A stretch of DNA of 64,000 bases from Kitasatospora fiedleri (lineage in GTDB: Bacteria; Actinomycetota; Actinomycetes; Streptomycetales; Streptomycetaceae), in NCBI RefSeq assembly GCF_948472415.1, contig NZ_OX419519.1, forward strand, positions 2,852,001 through 2,916,000. The letters run 5' to 3'. Shown here in pieces: positions 8,054 through 16,514 of the stretch. The notes under the pieces are model-generated. The model was not told the origin of the DNA, searched no databases, and saw only the letters and a program-made list of their open reading frames with translations. The position numbers and the translations under genes are program-made. How positions within the stretch are numbered: position 1 is the stretch's first letter; the number at the start of each line of letters is the position of its first letter.

Positions 8054-11000
8054 TCAGCGGCCGTTGCGCAGCAGGGTGCGGATCACCCGCATGGCGACGG
8101 AGAGGCTGGACAGCTCGTAGGTGCCCGAACCCCTTATGTCGTCGAGGGTGGTGCGGGCCCGGCTGAGCAGGGTGCTGTTGAGGTCGGCCCAGGCGGTGTA
8201 GCGCTCGTCGGTGCCGGAGCCGGCGGGCCCGGCGGCGAGCACGTCGGCGGTGAGGGCGGCGTGCGCGGCGAACAGGTCCTCGCGGATCGCGGCGCGGGCC
8301 ATCGAGGACCACCGGTCGGTGCGCGGCAGGTCGATGATCCGGTCGAGCAGGTGGCTGATCTGGAGCCGGTCGCCGAGGTCGTAGTACAGCTCGGCGACCT
8401 CCATCACGTCGGCCTCCGAGCGGTCCGCGACGCCGACGATGTCGAGGGTCGGGAACGCGGAGGACAGGCCGGCGATCCGGGTGGCCAGCTCGTCGGGGAC
8501 GCCGGCCTCGGACAGCTCGCGGTGGACGGACTCGAACCAGGCCAGGTCCTCGCCGGCCAGCGGCTTGGGCAGCGCGTCCCAGACCTGGTTGACCCGGTCG
8601 TGGAAGAACGCGATGGTGTCAGCGATGTCCAGCGGCTGGCGGTTGTTGAGCATCCACCGGGTGGCGCGCTCGACCAGGCGGCGGGCGTGCAGGCGCATCC
8701 TGGTCTGGACCCGGGCGGCGACCTGGTTGTCGAGCCGCTCGACCTGGTCCCAGATCTGCTCCAGGCCGAAGACCGCGCGGGCGGCGGCGTGGGTGCGGGC
8801 GATCTCCTCCATGGTCGCGCCGGTCTCCTCGCGGAGCCGGAACGCGAAGGTGCAGCCGCCGCGGTTGATCGTGTCGTTGACGATCAGGGTGGTGATGATC
8901 TCGCGGCGCAGCGGGTGGTGGTCGATCTGCTCGGCGAACCGGGCCCGCAGCGCGCTGGGGAAGTACTGGTGCAGCACGTCCCGGAAGTACGGGTCGTCGG
9001 GGAGGTCGGTGGCGAGCAGCTCGTCGGCCAGGGTGATCTTGGTGTAGGCGAGCAGCACCGACAGCTCGGGCTGGGACAGGCCGCGGCCGGCCTGCTGGCG
9101 GTCGCGGATCTGCTTCTCGGTGGGCAGGTACTCCAGGGCCCGGTCGAGCTGTCCGTTGGCCTCCAGCCGGTTGATCATGCGGGAGTGCACGTTGACCATG
9201 CTGGCGGCCTGGGCGACGGCGTTGGCGAGCACCACGTTCTGCGCGTAGTTGTTGCGCAGCACAAGGTGGCCGACCTCGTCGGTCATCTCGGCGAGCAGGG
9301 CGTTGCGCTGCTTGACCGTCATGTCGCCGTCGGCGACGACCTGGTTGAGCAGGATCTTGATGTTCACCTCGTGGTCGGAGGTGTCCACGCCGGCCGAGTT
9401 GTCGATGGCGTCGGTGTCGATCCAGCCGCCCTCGCCGCGCGGGCCACCGGTGGAGGCGAACTCGATCCGGCCGAGCTGGGTGCAGCCGAGGTTGCCGCCC
9501 TCGCCGATCACCCGGGCCCGGACGTCGCCGCCGTTGACCCGGATCGCGTCGTTGGCCTTGTCGCCGACCTCGGCGTTGGTCTCGGTGGCGGCCTTGACGT
9601 AGGTGCCGATGCCGCCGTTCCAGAACAGGTCGACGGGGGCCTGCAGGACGGCCTTCATCAGCTCGGCGGGGGTGAGCTTGGCGGTCTCGATGCCGAGCCG
9701 CTCGCGGACCTGCGCGGAGAGCTGGATGGACTTGGCGGAGCGCGGGTAGACGCCGCCGCCGGCCGAGATCAGCGACCTGTCGTAGTCGTCCCAGGAGCTG
9801 CGCGGCAGGTCGAACAGCCGGCGGCGCTCGGCGAAGGAGGCCGCGGCGTCCGGGTTCGGGTCGAGGAAGATGTGCCGGTGGTCGAAGGCGGCGACCAGCC
9901 GGATGTGCTCGGAGAGCAGCATGCCGTTGCCGAACACGTCGCCGGACATGTCGCCGATGCCGATGACGGTGAAGTCCTCGGTCTGGGTGTCGACGCCGAG
10001 TTCGCGGAAGTTGCGCTTGACGGACTCCCAGGCGCCGCGGGCGGTGATGCCCATGCCCTTGTGGTCGTAGCCCGCGGAGCCGCCGGAGGCGAACGCGTCG
10101 CCGAGCCAGAAGCCGTACTGCCCGGCGACGCCGTTGGCGATGTCGGAGAAGGTCGCGGTGCCCTTGTCGGCGGCGACCACCAGGTAGGTGTCGTCCTCGT
10201 CGTGGCGCACCACGTCCACCGGGTGGACGACGTCGCCGGCCACCAGGTTGTCGGTGATGTCGAGCAGCGCGGAGATGAAGGTCTTGTAGGAGGCGACGCC
10301 CTCGGCGAGCCAGGCGTCCCGGTCGACCGCCGGGTCGGGCAGCTGCTTGGCGACGAAGCCGCCCTTGGCGCCGACCGGCACGATGACGGTGTTCTTGACC
10401 ATCTGGGCCTTGACCAGGCCGAGGATCTCGGTGCGGAAGTCCTCGCGCCGGTCGGACCAGCGCAGGCCGCCGCGGGCGACCTTGCCGAAGCGCAGGTGGA
10501 CGCCCTCGACCCGGGGCGAGTACACCCAGATCTCGAAGGCGGGGCGCGGCGCGGGCAGGTCGGGAATGGCCTTGGGGTCGAACTTCATCGACACGTACGA
10601 GTGCCAGTGGCCCTCGCTGTCGTGCTGGAAGAAGTTGGTCCGCAGGGTGGCCTTGATCAGGTGCAGGAAGGAGCGCAGGATGCGGTCCTCGTCCAGCGAG
10701 ACGACCTCGTCGAGGGCGCCGGTGAGCTCCTCCAGGATGCCCTCGGTGAGTTCGCCGCTGCCGGACTGGTGGCTGGGCGAGAGCCGGGCCTCGAACAGGT
10801 TGACCAGCAGCCGGGTGGTGTGGGTGTTGTTGCGGAGCGCGTCCTCCATGTAGTCCTGGGAGAACGTGGAGCCCGCCTGCCGCAGGTACTTGGCGTAGGC
10901 GCGCAGCACCACGGCCTGGCGCCAGGTCAGCTTGGCGGTGAGGACGAGCTCGTTGAAGGCGTCGTTCTCGGCCTCGCCGCGCCAGGTGGCGGCGAAGGTG

Positions 11001-12991
11001 TCCTGGAAGCGCTCGCGGTCCTCCTCATTGAGGTCGGTGCCCTCGCGCAGCCGGAGGCCGAAGTCGACCACCCAGGCGGTGCTGCCGTCGGTGCGGCGCA
11101 GCGCGTACGGGTGCTCGTCGAGGACTTCGACGCCCAGGCGCTGGAGGACGGGGAGCACCTCGGTGAGCGAGATCGGGCCGCCGACCCGGTAGATCTTGAA
11201 GCGGCGCTCGTCGTCGCCGGCGCCGACCGGCTGGTACAGGTTGAGCCGGAAGTCGCCCTCGCCGGTGAGGGATTCGATCTGCTTGAGGTCGGCGACGGCG
11301 GTGCGCGGCGGGAAGTCGGCGCGGTAGCCGTCGGGGAAGGCGGTGGCGTACTTGTGGGACAGCTCGGCGGCCCGCTCCTCGCCGAACTCGCTCTGCAGCT
11401 GGTCGTTGAAGCCGTCCATCCAGAACCGGGCGGCCTCGGCGAGCCGGTTCTCGATCCGCTCGATGTCGGCGTCGGACAGCTGCGGCAGCTCGGTGCCGGG
11501 GGCGACCCGGATCACGAAGTGCAGGCGGGTGAGCACCGACTCGGTGGCGTACACCGTGTAGTCGACGGTGTCGCCGTTCAGCTCGCTCTTGAGGATGTCG
11601 GTGAGGGCGAGCCGGATCCGGGTGGTGTAGCGGTCGCGCGGCAGGTAGACGTACGCCGAGTAGTAGCGGCCGTACTCGTCCTGGCGCAGGAACAGCCGCA
11701 GCCGGCGGCGCTCCTGGAGGTAGAGGACGCTGGTGGCGATCGACTGGAGCTCGGCGGCGGCGGTCTGGAACATCTCGTCGCGCGGGAAGGTCTCCATGAT
11801 CTGGAGCAGGTCGCGCCCGTCGTGGCTGTCGCCGGAGAAGCCGGCCCCGTTCATCACCTCCTGCACCTTGCGGCGCACCACCGGAATCCGGGTGACGGAC
11901 TCGGTGTAGGCGGCGGAGGAGAACAGGCCGAGGAAGCGGCGCTCGCCGATCGGCTCGCCGGAGGCGTCGAACTTCTTCACGCCGACGTAGTCGAGGTAGG
12001 CGGTGCGGTGCACGGTGGAGCGGCTGTTGGCCTTGGTGAGGACCAGCAGCTTCTTCTCGTGCGCCTTGGCCCGGACCGGGGCGGAGAGCCGGCCGAACGC
12101 CCCGGAGACCGGGTGGTGGTCGCTGTCGTGGTTGAGCGGGTCGGACCGCAGCACGCCGAGGCCGGTGCCGGCGACGGCGCGCAGCACGTCCTCGCCCTCG
12201 TGCTCGACCAGGTCGTACTCGCGGTAGCCGAGGAAGGTGAAGTGGTCGTCGGCGAGCCAGCGCATCAGCTCCCAGGCCTCGCCGACCTCCTGCTCGGGCA
12301 GGTGCGCGGGGGGCTGCTCGGCGAGTTCGTCGGCCAGCCGGAGCGCGGAGTCGCGCATCTTCGACCAGTCCTCGACCACCTCGCGGACGTCGCCCAGCAC
12401 CCGGCGCAGGCCCGCCTCCAGGGTGCGCAGGTCCTCGCGGTCGGTCTCGCGGTCGATCTCGATGTGCATCCAGGACTCGACCACGGCGTCGGCGGGCCAC
12501 TCGGTGCCGGCGGCCTGCGCGCGGTTGCACGCGTCGGTGTCGAGGATCTCCAGCAGCTTGCCGGTGATGTCGCGGCGCACCGCGAGCTGCGGGTGCACGA
12601 CCAGGTGGATGGCGCGGTCCAGGCGGGTCAGCTCGTTGGTGACCGAGTCGACCAGGAACGGCATGTCGTCGGTGACGACCTCGACCACGGTGTGGCCGCA
12701 GGACCAGCCGTTCTCCTCGACGCTCGGGGTGTGCACCCGGACCTCGGCGGTGCCCTGCGGGCGCTTGAGGCCCAGCCGGTAGTGCGAGGCGGCGGCCCCG
12801 TACACGTCCACCGGGTCCCGGTTGACCACGTCCTCGGGGGCGGTGTGGAGGTAGTAGTGGTGCAGGTAGGCGGCCAGAGCACCGTTGCTCAGGCCCTCCC
12901 CCGGCGCCGCTCCCCCCACCTGGCTGTTCTCAGCGGCTGCTGCTGCTTTCCTGAGCAGGTCGGCCTTGGCTGCGTCCAGCTTGGTCTGCAT
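8054..12991 (-). CDS. NAD-dependent glutamate dehydrogenase, 180-kDa class
   Basis: Oxidatively deaminates L-glutamate to 2-oxoglutarate and ammonia with NAD. The 1645-residue length and global pattern match the large GDH180 class first described from Streptomyces clavuligerus. A long N-terminal regulatory region precedes the catalytic core, which includes SDRREDFRTEILGLVKAQM, PVGAKGGFVAKQ (substrate-binding lysine loop) and the dinucleotide-fold stretch GIGDMSGDVFGNGML. The ATG start lies about 11 bases after a GGAG. It is transcribed alone. The P5C dehydrogenase downstream of its promoter region makes glutamate, so the two could form a proline/glutamate catabolic neighbourhood. Confidence 0.95.
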   Translation of the reverse strand: MQTKLDAAKADLLRKAAAAAENSQVGGAAPGEGLSNGALAAYLHHYYLHTAPEDVVNRDPVDVYGAAASHYRLGLKRPQGTAEVRVHTPSVEENGWSCGHTVVEVVTDDMPFLVDSVTNELTRLDRAIHLVVHPQLAVRRDITGKLLEILDTDACNRAQAAGTEWPADAVVESWMHIEIDRETDREDLRTLEAGLRRVLGDVREVVEDWSKMRDSALRLADELAEQPPAHLPEQEVGEAWELMRWLADDHFTFLGYREYDLVEHEGEDVLRAVAGTGLGVLRSDPLNHDSDHHPVSGAFGRLSAPVRAKAHEKKLLVLTKANSRSTVHRTAYLDYVGVKKFDASGEPIGERRFLGLFSSAAYTESVTRIPVVRRKVQEVMNGAGFSGDSHDGRDLLQIMETFPRDEMFQTAAAELQSIATSVLYLQERRRLRLFLRQDEYGRYYSAYVYLPRDRYTTRIRLALTDILKSELNGDTVDYTVYATESVLTRLHFVIRVAPGTELPQLSDADIERIENRLAEAARFWMDGFNDQLQSEFGEERAAELSHKYATAFPDGYRADFPPRTAVADLKQIESLTGEGDFRLNLYQPVGAGDDERRFKIYRVGGPISLTEVLPVLQRLGVEVLDEHPYALRRTDGSTAWVVDFGLRLREGTDLNEEDRERFQDTFAATWRGEAENDAFNELVLTAKLTWRQAVVLRAYAKYLRQAGSTFSQDYMEDALRNNTHTTRLLVNLFEARLSPSHQSGSGELTEGILEELTGALDEVVSLDEDRILRSFLHLIKATLRTNFFQHDSEGHWHSYVSMKFDPKAIPDLPAPRPAFEIWVYSPRVEGVHLRFGKVARGGLRWSDRREDFRTEILGLVKAQMVKNTVIVPVGAKGGFVAKQLPDPAVDRDAWLAEGVASYKTFISALLDITDNLVAGDVVHPVDVVRHDEDDTYLVVAADKGTATFSDIANGVAGQYGFWLGDAFASGGSAGYDHKGMGITARGAWESVKRNFRELGVDTQTEDFTVIGIGDMSGDVFGNGMLLSEHIRLVAAFDHRHIFLDPNPDAAASFAERRRLFDLPRSSWDDYDRSLISAGGGVYPRSAKSIQLSAQVRERLGIETAKLTPAELMKAVLQAPVDLFWNGGIGTYVKAATETNAEVGDKANDAIRVNGGDVRARVIGEGGNLGCTQLGRIEFASTGGPRGEGGWIDTDAIDNSAGVDTSDHEVNIKILLNQVVADGDMTVKQRNALLAEMTDEVGHLVLRNNYAQNVVLANAVAQAASMVNVHSRMINRLEANGQLDRALEYLPTEKQIRDRQQAGRGLSQPELSVLLAYTKITLADELLATDLPDDPYFRDVLHQYFPSALRARFAEQIDHHPLRREIITTLIVNDTINRGGCTFAFRLREETGATMEEIARTHAAARAVFGLEQIWDQVERLDNQVAARVQTRMRLHARRLVERATRWMLNNRQPLDIADTIAFFHDRVNQVWDALPKPLAGEDLAWFESVHRELSEAGVPDELATRIAGLSSAFPTLDIVGVADRSEADVMEVAELYYDLGDRLQISHLLDRIIDLPRTDRWSSMARAAIREDLFAAHAALTADVLAAGPAGSGTDERYTAWADLNSTLLSRARTTLDDIRGSGTYELSSLSVAMRVIRTLLRNGR

Positions 12992-13284
12992 GGCTGTTTC
13001 GGCTCCCGTCGCGCGCCGTTGCGTGACTCGGTGATGACTGTGGGTGCACCGCCGGGCCCCGTCGGCAATCCTCCCGTACGCGAGGGGTGAAAAGCGCTCA
13101 CGGCACGCATGAGTCGCGTTCCGCCCGGGTACGACAGTACGTTTGGCCTGCCTGACCGATAACCGGCGACGTCGTCAGCCTAGCCTGACGAAACGAAGGT
13201 GTCAGGGGACACTGAGGAGCAAACCCGCAGGAAGATCAAGCCTTCCTGGACACCTTGTCCAACGCATGCCCACTCGGCTGTCCG
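12992..13284. other. Intergenic region upstream of glutamate dehydrogenase
   Basis: About 290 bp holding the glutamate dehydrogenase promoter and the 3' end of the P5C dehydrogenase transcript. I found no clear hairpin terminator, RNA gene or ORF of credible composition. Confidence 0.35.
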
Positions 13285-14916
13285 TCATTCGGGTGACCAC
13301 TCCATGTGCGGGTGGACGTAGTCGGTCGGCGGGGTGAACGTCTCCCGGATCGAGCGGGTGGAGGTCCAGCGCAGCAGGTGCTCGGCGGTGCCCGTCCCGG
13401 CCGCGGCGGACCGGCCGCCGGACGGCCACCGGCCCGCCGGGCCGGCCGGCTCGTCGTTGACGTGGAAGTCGCCCGCGGCGAACCGCAGCCGCTCCACCGC
13501 CCGGGCGATCGCCCGCCGGTCCCGGGCGACCACCGAGCCGCTCAGGCCGTGCGGCGCGCCCCGGCCGATCCGCTCCAGCGCCTCCTCCCAGCGGAGGTCG
13601 TCGTAGACCTGCACGGCCAGCAGCGGGCCGCCGTACGCGGTGGAGAAGATCTCGCCGTCGCGGTCGCCGCCGAGCAGCACGGTGGGCCGCACGAACCAGC
13701 CGATCGCGTCGTCGTACTGACCGCCCGCCAGCAGTTCCACCCGCGGGTCCGCCTTGGCCCGTTCGATCGCGCCGGTGACCCTGGCGAACGCCCGGGCGTC
13801 GATCAGCGCGCCCATGAAGTTGCCCGGGTCGGTGGCGTCGCCCACCGCGAGCGCGTCCACCTCGCCGAGCAGGTCGTCCTTGATCCGCCGCCACAGGCTC
13901 CGCGGCAGGTACGCCCGGGACAGCGCCGAGCAGCGCTGGCCCTGGTACTCGAAGGCGCCGCGGATCAGCGCGGTGCGCAGCACCGCCGGGTCGGCCGAGG
14001 GGTGGGCGACCAGGAAGTCCTTGCCGCCGGTGGTGCCGACGATCCGCGGGTAGGTCCGGTAGCGGGCGATGTTCACCCCGATCTCCCGCCACAGCCGCTG
14101 GAGGACCTCGGGGGAGCCGGCGAAGTGCAGCCCGGCCAGCGCCGGGTCGCGCAGCGCCACCTCGGTGAGGGCCTGCCCGTCGCCGGTGACCAGGTTGACC
14201 ACGCCGGGCGGCAGCCCGGCCTCCTCCAGCAGCAGCACCAGCAGGTGCGCGGTCAGGGTCTGGGCGGGCGCGGGCTTCCACACCACGGTGTTGCCCATCA
14301 GGGCGGGCGCGGTGGCCAGGTGCCCGGCGACCGCGGTGGAGTTGAACGGGGTGACCGCGCAGACGAAGCCCTCCAGCGGGCGGTGGTCGGCCCGGTTCCA
14401 GCCCCCGGGCGGGGAGGGCGGCTGCTCGGCCAGCAGCCGGCGGGCGCGGTGCGCGTCGAACCGCCAGGAGTCGGCGAGTTCGCACACCGCGTCGGCCTCG
14501 GCCTGCCACACCGGCTGGGACTGGCCCAGCACGGCGGCGGCCACCAGGGTCTCCCGCCAGGGCCCGGCCAGCAGGTCCGCGGCCCGCAGGAACACCGCGG
14601 CCCGGTCGTCGAACGGGAGTTGCCGCCAGTCCTCGGCCGCCGCCAGCGCCGCGTCCACCGCGGCCCGCACGTCGGCGGCCGTCGCATTGCCCAGCACGCC
14701 GAGCCGCGCCGCGTGGTGGTGCGGCTGCACCAGCTCGGTGCGCTCGCCGCCGCCGAGCCGGCGCTCGCCGCCGATCACCATCGGCAGCGAGGTGTGCCGC
14801 CCGGCCAGTTCGTCCGTCCTGCGCTCCAGCCGGGCCCGTTCGGCGCTGCCCGCCGCGTACCCGCGCGGCGGCTCGGGGACGGGCGGGGGGACGTTGGTGA
14901 CCGCGTCGATCGGCAT
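13285..14916 (-). CDS. pruA: L-glutamate gamma-semialdehyde (P5C) dehydrogenase, altered active site
   Basis: Aldehyde dehydrogenase superfamily protein of 543 residues, the length of the P5CDH/ALDH4 family, which oxidises glutamate semialdehyde to glutamate in proline breakdown. Family marks include TPFNSTAVAGHLATAPALMG, the nucleophile Cys in EYQGQRCSA and the late GGPLLAVQVY region. The loop that normally reads ExGGK reads VGTTGGKDF: the general-base Glu is Thr, exactly 34 residues before the Cys, as in ALDH4. Activity is therefore uncertain. No proline dehydrogenase lies next to it. The start ATG sits in a normal context. It may be a paralogue with a changed role. Confidence 0.88.
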   Translation of the reverse strand: MPIDAVTNVPPPVPEPPRGYAAGSAERARLERRTDELAGRHTSLPMVIGGERRLGGGERTELVQPHHHAARLGVLGNATAADVRAAVDAALAAAEDWRQLPFDDRAAVFLRAADLLAGPWRETLVAAAVLGQSQPVWQAEADAVCELADSWRFDAHRARRLLAEQPPSPPGGWNRADHRPLEGFVCAVTPFNSTAVAGHLATAPALMGNTVVWKPAPAQTLTAHLLVLLLEEAGLPPGVVNLVTGDGQALTEVALRDPALAGLHFAGSPEVLQRLWREIGVNIARYRTYPRIVGTTGGKDFLVAHPSADPAVLRTALIRGAFEYQGQRCSALSRAYLPRSLWRRIKDDLLGEVDALAVGDATDPGNFMGALIDARAFARVTGAIERAKADPRVELLAGGQYDDAIGWFVRPTVLLGGDRDGEIFSTAYGGPLLAVQVYDDLRWEEALERIGRGAPHGLSGSVVARDRRAIARAVERLRFAAGDFHVNDEPAGPAGRWPSGGRSAAAGTGTAEHLLRWTSTRSIRETFTPPTDYVHPHMEWSPE

Positions 14917-15004
14917 GGTGCTGAGGTGCTCCGTAAGGGTGCTGGTACCTGCTGGGACTTCCCCAGCCTGGACGCGCCTGCCCCCGCCGCGCGCCGTGAC
15001 ACGC

Positions 15005-15670
15005 CTACCCGTCGTACTCGGCGAGTTCCTCCGCCACCGCGACGGCCTCGGCGAGCGAGTCCACCACCGGCACGCCCAGGTGCGTCAGCTTCTCCCGGGT
15101 GTGCGAACCCCCGGTGTACAGCACCGACTTGATGCCCGCCGCGAGGGCCGCCTCGGCGTCGTCCGCGGCGTCCCCGATCAGCACCGTCCGCCCGCGGTCG
15201 ATCCCGTCGCCCAGCGCGTCCAGGTGCACCGCCAGGTGACCGGCCTTGCGGCCGCCGGACTCGCCGCGCCGGCCGTCCACCCGGGTGAAGTGCGAGGTCA
15301 GGCCGAACGCGTCCACCGCCGGCACCAGCTGCTCGTGCGCGTACATCGACAGCAGCGACTGGCTGCGCCCGTCCGCCGCCCACCGCGCCAGCAGCGCCTC
15401 GACGCCCGGCGTCAGCCCGCACCCCGGGAACAGCTCGGTGTACTTGACGTGGAACGCGTCGTCCAGCGCCAGCCACTCCGCCGGGCTGGGCGCCCGCCCC
15501 AGCAGCCGCTCGTAGAACCGCGGGATCGGGATCTCGTACTGCGCCCGGTACTCCTCCAGCGTCAACGGCGGCAGCCCGACCGTCGCGAACGCGGCGTTGC
15601 TGGCCCCGACCACGGCCGCCATGTCGGACAGCAGGGTGCCGTTCCAGTCCCAGACTATGTGTGTGCGCAC
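15005..15670 (-). CDS. HAD-superfamily phosphatase
   Basis: A 221-residue haloacid-dehalogenase-like hydrolase, phosphoglycolate-phosphatase type. Motif I is DWNGTLL (nucleophile and acid Asp are D8 and, in place of the usual second Asp, N10). Motif II is probably in LLSMYA, motif III the Lys in GGRKAGH, and motif IV IGDAADDAEAA. The second motif I residue is Asn, as in a minority of family members. The GTG start follows from the reading frame. The substrate cannot be told from sequence. It lies at the left edge of the biosynthetic cluster but shares no overlap with it and is probably not part of it. Confidence 0.8.
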   Translation of the reverse strand: MRTHIVWDWNGTLLSDMAAVVGASNAAFATVGLPPLTLEEYRAQYEIPIPRFYERLLGRAPSPAEWLALDDAFHVKYTELFPGCGLTPGVEALLARWAADGRSQSLLSMYAHEQLVPAVDAFGLTSHFTRVDGRRGESGGRKAGHLAVHLDALGDGIDRGRTVLIGDAADDAEAALAAGIKSVLYTGGSHTREKLTHLGVPVVDSLAEAVAVAEELAEYDG

Positions 15671-15689
15671 CCGGCAAGGGTACGCGGGG

Positions 15690-16514
15690 CTAGTGGGCCG
15701 CCCGGCGGAAGGTGCGCAGGCTGAGCCAGGCGGTGCCGGTCAGCAGGGCGGCCAGCCAGAGGGCCGCCACCAGGTGGGGGTGCTGGCCGGGGAAGCCGCC
15801 GTCCGGGACGTAGGGGTTGCCCCAGAGGCGGCGGCAGGAGTCGGAGACCGCGCTGATCGGGTTCCACTGGACCACCGGGTGCAGCCAGGCCGGCATCGCC
15901 TCGGCCGGGAAGACCGCGTTCGACAGGAAGGTGCAGACCACCAGGACCAGCGCGCCGATCGAGTCGATCGACTCGACGTTGCGCACCACCAGGCCGAGGG
16001 TGATGCCGACCCAGACCATCGCCAGCACGAACCCGGCTGCCACCGCGAAGCCGGCCAGCACCGACAGCGGGCTGCCGTGGGTGCGCCAGCCGACGGCCAG
16101 GCCGGCCGCGCAGACCACGGCCAGCACGGCGAGGCTGACCAGGAAGTCGCCGATCGCGTGCGCCACCAGCACCGAGGCGCGCGCGATCGGCAGCGAGCGG
16201 AACCGGTCCATCAGGCCGGCCTTGAGGTCGAGGGCGACGCTGATCGCGGTCGGGCCGATGCTGGCCAGGCCGACCTGCATCGCGATGCCCGCCATCAGGT
16301 ACTCCTGGTAGCTGCCCCCGGCCGGGGCCTTGATCGCGTTCTTGAACAGGTAGCCGACGGCCAGCAGCATGACCATCGGGTTGAGCACCACGCCGATCAG
16401 CCGGCCGGGGGCCCGGCGCAGGTGGCGCAGCCGGCGTCCGGCCAGGGCGAGTGTCTCGACGGCGGAGCCGCCGATCGGGGCCGCGGCGAGCGGTCCTGCG
16501 GCGAGAGTGCTCAT
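15690..16514 (-). CDS. ABC-2 type exporter permease
   Basis: Membrane half of a DrrB-like ABC exporter, 274 residues with about six hydrophobic helices (for example [33 protein letters not shown] and a C-terminal [13 protein letters not shown]). The conserved ABC-2 region includes [16 protein letters not shown] and the [14 protein letters not shown] loop. Its ATG overlaps the TGA of the second NRPS gene (ATGA), so it is translationally coupled as the last gene of the sbnA-NRPS operon. No ATPase lies beside it; the DrrA-like ATPase at 44033-44980 in the same cluster is the natural partner. Export of the peptide product is the inferred role. Confidence 0.9.
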   Translation of the reverse strand: MSTLAAGPLAAAPIGGSAVETLALAGRRLRHLRRAPGRLIGVVLNPMVMLLAVGYLFKNAIKAPAGGSYQEYLMAGIAMQVGLASIGPTAISVALDLKAGLMDRFRSLPIARASVLVAHAIGDFLVSLAVLAVVCAAGLAVGWRTHGSPLSVLAGFAVAAGFVLAMVWVGITLGLVVRNVESIDSIGALVLVVCTFLSNAVFPAEAMPAWLHPVVQWNPISAVSDSCRRLWGNPYVPDGGFPGQHPHLVAALWLAALLTGTAWLSLRTFRRAAH

